DNA from: Zoogloea sp041914405
Lineage (GTDB): Bacteria; Pseudomonadota; Gammaproteobacteria; Burkholderiales; Rhodocyclaceae
Assembly: GCF_041914405.1 (NCBI RefSeq)
Contig: NZ_JAYSDK010000007.1
Location: 62,001 to 126,000, forward strand
Direction of reading: 5' to 3'
Length of the DNA stretch: 64,000 nucleotides
This document shows, piece by piece, positions 27,799 through 36,440 of the stretch; within the stretch, counting starts at the first letter, position 1; every line of letters begins with the position of its first letter. A program made the translations under genes and the position numbers. The notes under the pieces are model-generated. The model had not been told where the DNA came from, did not search any database, and saw only the letters and a program-made list of their open reading frames with translations.

Positions 27799-28405
27799 CC
27801 GCTCGGAAGGCCCCGGCCTCGGTGACGATCCAGTCCATCGGCTGGTCGTGAGGCTGGGGGTAGGTGTTGTCCACCCGCGCCAGTTCGAAGGCCACGCCGA
27901 CGCACAGCGGCGCCGGTTGCAGCGCCGCCAGCGTGCGGTCGAAATAACCACCGCCATAGCCGAGCCGGTAGCCGGCCGCATCGAAGACATTGAGCGGCAC
28001 CAGGATCAACTCGGGCTGGATGATCTCCGTGCCGGCCGGAACCGGAATGTCGTGGTGATCCGTTTCCATCGGTACCTCCGGGTGCCAGCGCAGGAAGATC
28101 ATCGGCTGGCCCGGTGTCCGCACCACCGGCAGCGCCATCTGCCGCTGCGTATCGGCGGCGAGCCAGCGCTGCGCCCATTGCACCAGGTCCACTTCGCCGC
28201 GCCACGGCCAGCAGAAGGCAACCGACCTTGGTGAGAGCTGCGCCAGCAAGGTATCCAGGTGCGCTTCGATACGCCGGGTGAGGGGCGCGCGCTCGGTGTC
28301 CGGCAGCCGCTCCCGTGCGGCGATGCGGGTTTTTCTTAAATTTTGTCGCACTGCGGCAACGGTGGCGTCCGAATCCGCGCCTGGGCGGGGGAGGGGGGGA
28401 TTCAC
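27788..28405 (-). CDS. 5-formyltetrahydrofolate cyclo-ligase
   Basis: This roughly 205-residue ATP-dependent enzyme converts 5-formyl-THF to 5,10-methenyl-THF. Signatures are the N-terminal RQNLRKTRIAARERL, the nucleotide-binding Lys/Arg context, and the conserved LILVPLNVFDAAGYRLGYGGGYFDRTL. The start is taken as GTG 28405, since GGAG lies 9 nt upstream; an ATG at 28426 has no such site. Either start is 20-40 bp from the divergent transglycosylase ATG, so the promoters must overlap coding sequence. Confidence 0.9.
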   Translation of the reverse strand: MNPPLPRPGADSDATVAAVRQNLRKTRIAARERLPDTERAPLTRRIEAHLDTLLAQLSPRSVAFCWPWRGEVDLVQWAQRWLAADTQRQMALPVVRTPGQPMIFLRWHPEVPMETDHHDIPVPAGTEIIQPELILVPLNVFDAAGYRLGYGGGYFDRTLAALQPAPLCVGVAFELARVDNTYPQPHDQPMDWIVTEAGAFRAVSD

Positions 28406-28446
28406 TGTGCTATTCTCCGACGGCATCGATGCAGAACGTAAAAGCA

Positions 28447-30411
28447 ATGAAGAATAGCGTGTGGGCCGTGCTGGCGGCAGTGTTGTGGATGGCCTTGCCG
28501 GCCGGTGGCGATCCTGGCGACGAGCGAATCCTGCTTGCCAAGGATGCCGCGCGCAGCGGTGACCGAAACCGCTTGGTGCAGCTGGCGCCCCCCACGGGCC
28601 ACGTCCTCGACCCCTATCCCGAATACTGGGCGCTGTCCAATCAGGTCGCCCGGCCCGCCGAAGTGGATGCGGCCCGCATCCAGGACTTCCTGCAGCGCTA
28701 CGCCGGCAGCTGGCTGGCCGAGAAACTGCGCGGTGAATGGCTGCGCAACCTCGGCAGGCGCGGTGATTGGGCCCAGCTGGCGGCCGAATTCCAGAACATG
28801 GAGCAGCCGGAGCAGGACCTGAAGTGCTACCAGTTCCAGGCTCGCCTGCAGAACGGTGACCGCAGCGCGCTCGAAGAAGCCCGTCCGCTGTGGTTCTCGC
28901 TGGTGGATACCCCCGAAAGCTGCGTGCCAGTGCTGCAGACCTTGGTTCGCGAGGCCCTGGTCAGCCCGGACGAAACCTGGTTCCGCGTTCGCCGCCTGAT
29001 GGAAGCCAAGCGCCTCGCCGGCGCTCGCGCGGTGGCGAGCTGGCTGCCGGCCGACCAGCAGCCCGGACCGTCGGACCTGGACAAGGCCAGCGCCAATCCG
29101 ACGACTTATTTCGATCGCCTGCCGATCAACTTCTCGGCGTCACGCCAGGGGCGCGAGCTGGCGCTGATCGCCCTGGCGCGCATCGCCCGCGACGATCCGC
29201 AGGCGGCCTACGTGCGTTATGCGCGCATCGACGAACGTCTGTCGAGCACCGAGCGTGGCTATGTGCTGGGCCAGATCGCCTGGCAGGCCGCGGCGCGCCT
29301 GCTGCCCGATGCGAATGCCTGGTTCAAGGCCGCCGGTGATACCCCGATGTCCGACGAGCAGGCCGCCTGGCGCGTGCGTGCGGCCCTGCGAGCAGGGGAC
29401 TGGCGTGCGGTGCGCAGCGCCGTCGAGGCCATGCCGCCAGCCCAGCGCGAACAGGCGGACTGGAGCTACTGGCTCGGTCGCGCCCACCAGGCCCTCGGCA
29501 ACCGGGAGGCGGGCCGCAAGGAGTTCGCGCGCATCGCCGGCCATCCGACTTTCTACAGCATCCTGGCCGGCGAGGAGCTCGGCCAGACCTTCACGCTGCC
29601 CGCCAAGGCGCGCGCCACCAGCGTTGACGAGGCCGACATGGCGCGCCAAACGCCTGGCCTGCAGCGGGCCATCGCATTGTTCCGTCTGGACCTGCGCACT
29701 GAAGGCACCCGCGAATGGAACTGGACCCTGCGCAACAAGGACGACCGCTTCCTGCTCGCCGCTGCCCAGCTGGCCCAGCAGCTCGGCATCTACGACCGGG
29801 CCATCAACGCCGCCGACCGCACCCGCAACGAGCACGACTACAGCCTGCGCTACCTGGCACCTTTCCGCGACCGCATCGAGCCCAACGCGAAGAGCCGCGA
29901 CCTGGACACCGGCTGGGTCTATGGCCTGATGCGCCAGGAGAGCCGCTTCGTCACCGCCGCTCGCTCCGGCGTCGGCGCCCAGGGGCTGATGCAGATCATG
30001 CCGGCCACCGGCCAGTGGGTCGCCGGCAAGCTCGGCATGAAGGGCTTCAACGTCGGCTGGCTGCAGGATCCGGACACCAACGTGATGCTCGGCACCACCT
30101 ACATGCGCATGGTGCTGGCCGGCCTCGACAACCACCCGGTGCTGGCGTCGGCTGCTTACAATGCCGGCCCAGGCCGGGCCAAGAAGTGGAAGGACAGTAA
30201 ACCCCTCGAGGGCGCGGTGTACGCGGAAACCATCCCCTTCAATGAAACTCGCGACTACGTGAAGAAGGTGATGGCCAACAGCGTCATCTACGCGGCCTTG
30301 CTCGAGGGAAGGGCACCGTCCCTGAAGGGGCGCCTCGGCACCATTTCGGCCAGCGATGGCCGTGGCGGGAGCGACCTGGGGAGCCCCGCGCCGGGAGCTG
30401 GTCTGGAATGA
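28447..30411 (+). CDS. slt: Soluble lytic murein transglycosylase
   Basis: This 654-residue periplasmic enzyme cleaves glycan strands to 1,6-anhydro-muropeptides. A signal peptide (MKNSVWAVLAAVLWMALPAGG) precedes a long superhelical alpha domain (about 25-460, tandem helix pairs) and a C-terminal SLT domain with catalytic Glu in MRQESRF, then GAQGLMQIMPATG and AAYNAGPGRAKKW. ATG 28447 gives the proper signal peptide; an ATG 18 nt upstream is possible. No strong Shine-Dalgarno site is visible. Confidence 0.94.
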   Translation: MKNSVWAVLAAVLWMALPAGGDPGDERILLAKDAARSGDRNRLVQLAPPTGHVLDPYPEYWALSNQVARPAEVDAARIQDFLQRYAGSWLAEKLRGEWLRNLGRRGDWAQLAAEFQNMEQPEQDLKCYQFQARLQNGDRSALEEARPLWFSLVDTPESCVPVLQTLVREALVSPDETWFRVRRLMEAKRLAGARAVASWLPADQQPGPSDLDKASANPTTYFDRLPINFSASRQGRELALIALARIARDDPQAAYVRYARIDERLSSTERGYVLGQIAWQAAARLLPDANAWFKAAGDTPMSDEQAAWRVRAALRAGDWRAVRSAVEAMPPAQREQADWSYWLGRAHQALGNREAGRKEFARIAGHPTFYSILAGEELGQTFTLPAKARATSVDEADMARQTPGLQRAIALFRLDLRTEGTREWNWTLRNKDDRFLLAAAQLAQQLGIYDRAINAADRTRNEHDYSLRYLAPFRDRIEPNAKSRDLDTGWVYGLMRQESRFVTAARSGVGAQGLMQIMPATGQWVAGKLGMKGFNVGWLQDPDTNVMLGTTYMRMVLAGLDNHPVLASAAYNAGPGRAKKWKDSKPLEGAVYAETIPFNETRDYVKKVMANSVIYAALLEGRAPSLKGRLGTISASDGRGGSDLGSPAPGAGLE

Positions 30412-30481
30412 GTACCGGCGCGGGAATTCTTCCGCGCCATTGCGATCTGTAGAGCAATCTCTTCGCCCGGGAGTCGCCACC

Positions 30482-31435
30482 ATGTCCATCCGCACAGTCC
30501 TCCTTATCGGCGGTAGCGGTTTCGTCGGCAGCGCCGTCGCCGCCAAGCTCGCCGCCGCCGGCAAGACCCTGCTGATTCCCTCCCGCCGCCGCGAGCACGC
30601 GCGCCACCTGATGTGCCTGCCGGCTGCCCAGGTGATCGAGGCCGATGTCAGCGATCCGGCCACGCTGGTGGCGCTGATGAGCGGCGTCGACGCTGTGGTG
30701 AATCTGGTCGGCGTGCTGCACTCCCGCCCGGGTCGGCCTTACGGCCCCGATTTTGCCCGTGCCCACGTGGTGCTTCCCGAGCGTATCGTCGCGGCCGCCC
30801 GCGAGGCCCATGTGCGGCGCATCGTGCACATCAGCGCCTTGGGCGCGGCGGCGGACGGGCCGTCCGAGTATCAGCGCTCGAAGGCCGCCGGCGAGGCGGC
30901 GATCCATGCCGCCGGGCCGGACATTGGCTGGACCATCCTGCGCCCATCGGTGATCTTCGGGCCCGGTGACAGTTTCCTGAACCTCTTTGCCGGTCTGCTC
31001 AAGGCTTTCCCGCTGCTGCCCCTCGGCGGCGCGAAGGCGCGCTTCCAGCCCGTGTATGTGGGCGATGTGGCGGACGTGGTGGCGGAGGCCCTCGAACGCG
31101 CGGATGCCGTTGGCCAGACCTTCGAGATGGCTGGCCCGCGGCAGTACAGCCTGCAGGAACTGGTCGAATACGTCGGCGTCCTGACCGCCCATCCGCGCCC
31201 GGTGATTCCGTTGCCGGAGGGCCTGGCCATGTTGCAGGCCGCGGCCCTCGAATGTTTGCCGGGACCGCTGATGAGCCGTGACAACGTGCGCTCGATGCGC
31301 GCGCCGAATGTGGCCAGTGGCGTGCCCCAGCCGTGGGGCCGCCGCCCGACTGCCCTCGAGGCGGTGGCACCGTGTTACCTGGGATCCCTCAATAAGCGCG
31401 GACGCTACACCGCCTTCCAACTGCATCGCCCATGA
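30482..31435 (+). CDS. NDUFA9-like NAD(P)-binding SDR protein
   Basis: This 317-residue atypical short-chain dehydrogenase has the N-terminal Rossmann motif LIGGSGFVGSAVA, then VNLVGVL, ISALGA, the Y-x3-K pair in YQRSKAAGE and RPSVIFGPGDSF. This matches the complex I NDUFA9 subunit / NAD(P)H-binding family that is often next to cca in betaproteobacteria. Its substrate is unknown. The start at 30482 follows the upstream region 70 nt after slt; the stop overlaps cca in ATGA. Confidence 0.9.
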   Translation: MSIRTVLLIGGSGFVGSAVAAKLAAAGKTLLIPSRRREHARHLMCLPAAQVIEADVSDPATLVALMSGVDAVVNLVGVLHSRPGRPYGPDFARAHVVLPERIVAAAREAHVRRIVHISALGAAADGPSEYQRSKAAGEAAIHAAGPDIGWTILRPSVIFGPGDSFLNLFAGLLKAFPLLPLGGAKARFQPVYVGDVADVVAEALERADAVGQTFEMAGPRQYSLQELVEYVGVLTAHPRPVIPLPEGLAMLQAAALECLPGPLMSRDNVRSMRAPNVASGVPQPWGRRPTALEAVAPCYLGSLNKRGRYTAFQLHRP

Positions 31436-32718
31436 AAATCTACTGTGTCGGCGGTGCCATCCGCGACGAACTGCTCGGCCTGCCGGTCAAGGACCGGGAC
31501 TGGGTGGTCGTCGGGGCCACCCCAGAGAGCCTGCTGGCCCAGGGCTATACGCCGGTCGGCAAGGACTTCCCGGTGTTCCTCCATCCCCGCAGCCACGAGG
31601 AGTACGCGTTGGCCCGCACCGAGCGCAAGACTGCGCCCGGCTATGCCGGCTTCGTCTTCCATACTGCGGCGGACGTTACCCTGGAGGAAGACCTGGCCCG
31701 CCGTGACCTGACCATCAACGCGATTGCCCGCGGTGACGACGGCGTGCTGGTGGATCCCTACGGTGGGCGCCGCGACCTGGAACGCCGGGTGTTCCGCAAT
31801 GTCAGCCCGGCGTTTGCCGAGGACCCGGTGCGCATCCTGCGGCTGGCGCGATTCGCGGCCCGCTTTGCCGACTTCACGGTGGCGCCGGAAACCCTCGAAC
31901 TGATGCGGGCGATGGTCGCCGCCGGCGAGGTGGATGCACTGGTGCCGGAGCGGGTCTGGCAGGAGATTGCCCGCGGCCTGATGGAGGCGCGGCCGGCGCG
32001 GATGATCGAGGTGCTGCGCGACTGTGGTGCGCTGGCCCGCCTGCTGCCGGAACTGGACCGCCTGTTCGGCGTGCCGCAGCCGCTGCAATACCACCCGGAA
32101 GGCGACACCGGCGTTCATGTGCTGATGGTCCTCGACCGGGCTGCCACCGATGGCCTTGCCTTGCCCGGGCGCCTGGCCTGCCTGCTGCACGATCTGGGCA
32201 AGGGCGTCACGCCGGCCGAGACCTTACCCCACCACTATGGCCATGAGGCGAGCAGTGAGAAGTTGGCGCGGGACGTCTGCCAGCGCCTCAAATGCCCCGT
32301 TGATTGCCGCGACCTGGCGCTGATGATGGCCCGCGAGCACGGCATCGTCCATCAGGGCATGAGCTTGCGCGCCGAGACGATGGTCAAGCTCATCGAGCGC
32401 TGCGACGGCTTGCGCCGGCCCGAGCGCTTCGTTGCATTGCTTGAAGCCTGTGCCTGCGACTACCGGGGGCGCAGCACCTACGCGGCGCGCCCCTATCCCC
32501 AGCGCGAGCGGCTGCTTGCGGCACTGGCCGCGGTGCGTGGCGTCGACGCGGGCGCCATCGCCCGGGGTGTGGCGGACAAGGCGCGCATTCCGCTCGAAGT
32601 CCATGCGGCACGGGTGGCGGCGGTCCGCGATCTGGTCCGCCACGAAAAGGGTGAGGGCGAGGGCGAACGTGGTGGTGCGTGCGGCAGCTCGAGCGCCTGT
32701 CAGGCGGAAACGCGTTAG
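31432..32718 (+). CDS. cca: Multifunctional CCA tRNA nucleotidyltransferase / phosphohydrolase
   Basis: This 428-residue class II enzyme adds the 3' CCA to tRNAs. The nucleotidyltransferase motif is VGGAIRDELLG with KDRDWVVVG, the RRDLTINAIA and ER/EDPVRILRLARFAAR motifs follow, and a C-terminal HD domain (LLHDLGKG, GHEASSEK, AREHG) gives the phosphohydrolase activity of the gammaproteobacterial-type enzyme. It overlaps the NDUFA9-like gene by 4 nt. Confidence 0.96.
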   Translation: MKIYCVGGAIRDELLGLPVKDRDWVVVGATPESLLAQGYTPVGKDFPVFLHPRSHEEYALARTERKTAPGYAGFVFHTAADVTLEEDLARRDLTINAIARGDDGVLVDPYGGRRDLERRVFRNVSPAFAEDPVRILRLARFAARFADFTVAPETLELMRAMVAAGEVDALVPERVWQEIARGLMEARPARMIEVLRDCGALARLLPELDRLFGVPQPLQYHPEGDTGVHVLMVLDRAATDGLALPGRLACLLHDLGKGVTPAETLPHHYGHEASSEKLARDVCQRLKCPVDCRDLALMMAREHGIVHQGMSLRAETMVKLIERCDGLRRPERFVALLEACACDYRGRSTYAARPYPQRERLLAALAAVRGVDAGAIARGVADKARIPLEVHAARVAAVRDLVRHEKGEGEGERGGACGSSSACQAETR

Positions 32719-32767
32719 CCATTCCACGCACGGCCGCGTCGTTGCAACCTACAATGCGCGCACTTTC

Positions 32768-34801
32768 ATGCGCTTGCCGATCGATTTGCCCGTTGCATCC
32801 CTCCTGGTCCGGCGAATAGCCCTGCTGGCGGCCGGCCTGGGCTTGGCCGTCTCCGCTTCCGCCGTGCAGCCCATCCCTGCCTTTGCCGAGGTGAAGGCCG
32901 CGGCCGTGCCGTCGGTGGGGGTGCTGCTCGCCCGGGACGGCACGCCGCTGGCCGAGCGGCGCCTCAATCCCCACGTACGCCGTCTCGAGTGGATTGGCCT
33001 GCACAGCCTGTCGCCGGCCCTCAAGGAGGCTTTGCTGGCGGCGGAGGACAAGCGTTTCTTCGAGCATTCCGGGGTGGACTGGAAGGCCTTCGCCGGCTCC
33101 CTGTGGCACAACCTGTGGTACGACCGCAAGCGCGGCGCATCGACCTTGTCGATGCAACTGGCTGGCCTGCTCGATCCGGAGCTGGCCCTTGGCCGCGACG
33201 GCATGCCCCGGCGCAGCCTGGGCCAGAAATGGGACCAGGCCCTCGCTGCCCAGGCGCTGGAGGCGCGGTGGACCAAGGAACAGATCCTCGAGGCCTACCT
33301 CAATCTGGCACCTTTCCGTGGCGACCTGCAGGGCGTCCATGCGGCGGCCCGGGCGCTGTTCGGCAAGTCGCCGGCCGAGTTGGGGCGGCCCGAGGCGCTG
33401 ATCCTGTCCGTGCTGCTACGCGGGCCCAACGCCAGGCCCGAAGTGGTGGGCCGCCGCGCCTGTGTGCTGGCCGAGCGCATCAATGCGCCGGCGGCTTGCG
33501 GGCCGGCCCAGCGGCTGGCCGCCAGCAATCTCGACCGGCAGCACACCGGACCGCGCTGGGAGCTGGCCTCCCATGCCGGGCGCCTGCTGCTCCAGCATCC
33601 GGGCGAGCGCCTGACCAGCACCCTCGACGTAGAGGCCCAGCGGGGGGTGACCGCGGTGCTGCATCGTCTCGGCACGCTGGAGGCGGCGGCGGTGGTCCTC
33701 GACAACGCCAGCGGCGACGTGCTGGCCTATGTCGGGGCGCCCGACTACGCGGCGCCGGACCATGCGCCCACCCCACGCAATCCGGGCAGCCTGCTGGCGC
33801 CCTTCGCCTACGGTCTCGCCCTCGAGCGCCGGGTGATCACCGCCGCGAGCTTGCTGGAGGAGGCGCTGGCCAATCATGCGCCGACGGTTCCCGACGAGCG
33901 CATGTGGGTCAGCGTGCGGCGGGCCCTGGCCGAAGGCATGAGCGATCCTGCGCTGGCGGTGGGCCGGCTGGTGGCGGACGGCCTCCCGGAGCGACTGCGC
34001 CAGGCCGATGTGGATCTGCGCGGCGGTAGCGCTGATGTGGCCCTGCTGCCCCTGGCAGCCCTCTACCGCAGCCTGGCGGTGGGCGGGCAATGGCAGGCAC
34101 CACGCTTCCTGGCCGCGTCGGAGCGGGTCCAACGTCGCCTGCTGCGTCCCGAGGCCAGCTTCATCGTCGCCGACATGCTGGCGCCGCTCGATGTGGACGG
34201 CAGCCCGCAGCCTTTCGCCTTCCGGCAGTATGCGGCGGATAGCCGCGAGACGCTGGCGGCGGGCTTCTCCGACCGCTTCACGATCGTGCTGTGGGTCGCC
34301 GGGGTCCGTAACGCGCCGCAGCTTGGCGCACAGGCCTGGAACGACATCCTGCGGGTCTTGATGCGGGGGCAGCCGCTCGTGCGGCCGGTGCCGCCGGCGG
34401 GCGTGGTCTCGAGCGTGGTGGTCTTCGAGCCGCCGGTCGAGAGTCCCCGGCGGGAATGGTTCATCCGCGGCACCGAAGTGGAACGGGTGGCCGTGCCGCG
34501 GGTGCTGCCACGCATCGTCCAGCCCCTCAACGGCGTGCTGGTGGATGCGATGGCGTTGCTGCGTGACGACGCTTACAAGGTGTATTTCGAGGGGACCCAC
34601 CTGCCCACCGGGGCCTGGTGGCGCCTCAATGGAGATTCGCTGGGTAGCGGCGAGCGCATTGCCTGGCGGCCAATGGCCGGCCGGCACGTGCTTGAGCTGA
34701 TGTCCGCCGAGGGCCAGGTGCTCGACAGCGTGATCTTTGCCGTGCGGGCGCCCCTGGAGCCGGCCCTACAGCGCCCGGAGCAGCAGCCAGGCAGCCAGTG
34801 A
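32768..34801 (+). CDS. PBP1C-like protein with intact glycosyltransferase and degenerate transpeptidase
   Basis: This 677-residue bifunctional-PBP relative has a signal anchor (LVRRIALLAAGLGLAVSASA). The GT51 domain is intact: EDKRFFEHSGVDW, RGASTLSMQLA and KEQILEAYLNLAPF. The transpeptidase region aligns with PBP1C (NPGSLLAPFAYGLAL), but the SxxK lysine is Ala (S341-L-L-A344) and the KTG triad near 480-500 is replaced by a sequence reading SRETLAAGFSDRF. A C-terminal BiPBP_C-like domain remains (about 590-670). It likely polymerises glycan or has a structural role without cross-linking. Its 3' end overlaps a convergent DUF2905 gene by 36 nt. Confidence 0.88.
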   Translation: MRLPIDLPVASLLVRRIALLAAGLGLAVSASAVQPIPAFAEVKAAAVPSVGVLLARDGTPLAERRLNPHVRRLEWIGLHSLSPALKEALLAAEDKRFFEHSGVDWKAFAGSLWHNLWYDRKRGASTLSMQLAGLLDPELALGRDGMPRRSLGQKWDQALAAQALEARWTKEQILEAYLNLAPFRGDLQGVHAAARALFGKSPAELGRPEALILSVLLRGPNARPEVVGRRACVLAERINAPAACGPAQRLAASNLDRQHTGPRWELASHAGRLLLQHPGERLTSTLDVEAQRGVTAVLHRLGTLEAAAVVLDNASGDVLAYVGAPDYAAPDHAPTPRNPGSLLAPFAYGLALERRVITAASLLEEALANHAPTVPDERMWVSVRRALAEGMSDPALAVGRLVADGLPERLRQADVDLRGGSADVALLPLAALYRSLAVGGQWQAPRFLAASERVQRRLLRPEASFIVADMLAPLDVDGSPQPFAFRQYAADSRETLAAGFSDRFTIVLWVAGVRNAPQLGAQAWNDILRVLMRGQPLVRPVPPAGVVSSVVVFEPPVESPRREWFIRGTEVERVAVPRVLPRIVQPLNGVLVDAMALLRDDAYKVYFEGTHLPTGAWWRLNGDSLGSGERIAWRPMAGRHVLELMSAEGQVLDSVIFAVRAPLEPALQRPEQQPGSQ

Positions 34802-34963
34802 CATCAGCAGGGTGCTGGTGAATGGAATGTGGATGTGCCGCCCGAAGACGTCGAAATGCAGGTCGCCGGGCAGGTGCCCGATGCGCCAGCGCCGCCACGG
34901 CAGGCCGGAACCCAGTCCGGAAACAACCGCCACGATTACGATGGCGAGCAGCCACTTGAGCAT
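34766..34963 (-). CDS. DUF2905 small membrane protein
   Basis: This 65-residue protein has two membrane helices (MLKWLLAIVIVAVVSGLGSG and STLLMSLAAWLLLRAL) flanking a loop with IGHLPGDLHFDVFGRHIHIPFTS, the GRLPGD-I-type core of DUF2905. Function unknown. ATG 34963 is the family start. It overlaps the 3' end of the PBP1C-like gene on the opposite strand. Confidence 0.85.
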   Translation of the reverse strand: MLKWLLAIVIVAVVSGLGSGLPWRRWRIGHLPGDLHFDVFGRHIHIPFTSTLLMSLAAWLLLRAL

Positions 34964-35153
34964 CGTTCCTCGCCCTTGCGCGTTGAAAGACCGCATTTAA
35001 CCGCAGTTTGTCGAGCCGCAATACGTTTTCTGCTATCGCTGCGCGGCCGGGTGCGGTAAGTTCTGCCCCCACAACAATACAAATTCATGTCCACGCCATG
35101 ACCCCAACCCCCTGCCAGCCTTGCCGTCCCGCCATGCTCCGGAGGGGCTGCGC

Positions 35154-35957
35154 ATGAACCGCTCCCGTTTCGGTGACCTGGAGGTCCTCTGCCGCACGCC
35201 GGTCGGCAGGGCTCACCCCACGCCCCTGTTGTTCGTCCATGGTGCCTATACCGCGGCCTGGTGCTGGGACGAGTACTTCCTGTCGTGGTTCGCCGAGCAG
35301 GGCTACGCGGCCTACGCCTTGTCCCTGTCCGGCCATGGCAAGAGCCGCGGGCGGGCTTACCTGGACAGTTTCTCGATCGCCGACTACGTGGCCGACGTGG
35401 CCGAGGTGGCGGCCGCCTTGCCGGCGCCGCCAGTATTGGTCGGGCACTCGATGGGCGGCATGGTGGTGCAGAAATTCCTCGAGAACCATTCGGCGCCCGG
35501 GGTGGTGCTGATGTCCTCGGTGCCGCCCCAGGGTTTGCTCGGTTCGGCTTTCGGGCTGGCTTTCGCCCGACCCCATCTGCTCGGTGATCTCAACCGTTTG
35601 ATGGGCGGTGGTCAGCCGCAGATGGAAACCCTGCGCGACGCGATGTTCCATGAGGCGATCGAACTGGATCGCCTGCAGCGCTATTACCACCTGTGCCAGC
35701 CGGAATCCCACCGGGCGATCTGGGACATGTCCCTGTTCGACCTGCCCTTCCTGTCGCGCATGCAAATTCCGCCGATGCTGGTGCTCGGCGGCGAGTACGA
35801 CGTTCTGATCCCACCCGAGCAGGTGCGCATGACGGCGGCCCGCTATGGGGTCAAGGCGAAGATCCTGCCGGGTCTCGGTCACGGCCTGATGATGGAGTCG
35901 GACTGGCGTCTGGCAGCGGAGCCGATCGTGCACTGGATGAAGGAAGCAGGCCTGTAG
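35154..35957 (+). CDS. Alpha/beta hydrolase
   Basis: This 267-residue cytoplasmic alpha/beta-fold hydrolase has oxyanion motif LFVHGAYTAAWCWD, nucleophile elbow GHSMGG (Ser about 95), acid VLGGEYDVLIP and His in LPGLGHGLM. The order and spacing are canonical. The substrate is not predictable. GGAGGGG lies about 6 nt before ATG 35154. Monocistronic; 204 nt without another gene follow. Confidence 0.9.
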   Translation: MNRSRFGDLEVLCRTPVGRAHPTPLLFVHGAYTAAWCWDEYFLSWFAEQGYAAYALSLSGHGKSRGRAYLDSFSIADYVADVAEVAAALPAPPVLVGHSMGGMVVQKFLENHSAPGVVLMSSVPPQGLLGSAFGLAFARPHLLGDLNRLMGGGQPQMETLRDAMFHEAIELDRLQRYYHLCQPESHRAIWDMSLFDLPFLSRMQIPPMLVLGGEYDVLIPPEQVRMTAARYGVKAKILPGLGHGLMMESDWRLAAEPIVHWMKEAGL

Positions 35958-36161
35958 GCGGCGAGTGGGTAGCGCCTGACGCCGCCCGTGAAGTCCGTCA
36001 TTGCACCCGGTGCGACCGTCGACCATGCTGGAAATGCAAGCAAGACGGTGCGGAGCGGCTGCACAGGATTCCGTGCCGAATTTCCTTCAACCTTTGGAGG
36101 CTGCAGCCGTTAGAAACATCAGCGGGCTTTATTTTCCCCTGTACCCGCAACGGAGGCCGAT

Positions 36162-36380
36162 ATGGTGATCAGCATGGATATGGAAAGCGGAGCACGGATC
36201 TACGGCGAACCGGTGGAAGAAACCGGCCTGGCGTATGGTGACGAGGTGCTGAATGCCAACCCCTTGCCTCCCGAACTGGCGCTGGGGCTGCAGGAGGTGG
36301 CAAGCGTTGGGCGAGAGCAGCATGCCGTTCCGACGGATGTAGAAGCCTTCCTGGCAGCGGTCTATCGCTATCAGGAGTAA
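36162..36380 (+). CDS. Small hypothetical acidic protein
   Basis: This 72-residue protein is acidic, with no membrane segment or signal peptide. It is supported by GGAGG 6 nt before ATG and by a strong terminator 20 nt after its stop. No family is recognised. Two neighbouring ATGs (36162 and 36174) are possible starts; the first fits the Shine-Dalgarno spacing best. Confidence 0.6.
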   Translation: MVISMDMESGARIYGEPVEETGLAYGDEVLNANPLPPELALGLQEVASVGREQHAVPTDVEAFLAAVYRYQE

Positions 36381-36399
36381 GGCGTCAGCTACTCTAGGC

Positions 36400-36426
36400 A
36401 AGGCCTGCCGGCTCAATGAGCCTGCA
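36400..36426. terminator. Rho-independent terminator between convergent genes
   Basis: AAGGCCTGC pairs with GCAGGCCTT across an inner GGCT/AGCC pairing, followed by TTTTT on the plus strand and preceded by a short A-run for the other direction. It separates the small plus-strand gene from the MidA-like gene ending at 36441. Confidence 0.85.
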
Positions 36427-36440
36427 GGCCTTTTTGCTGT

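Noticed and set aside
29140..30663. Minus-strand open frame opposite slt
   Set aside because: Shadow without domain motifs; slt motifs are on the plus strand.
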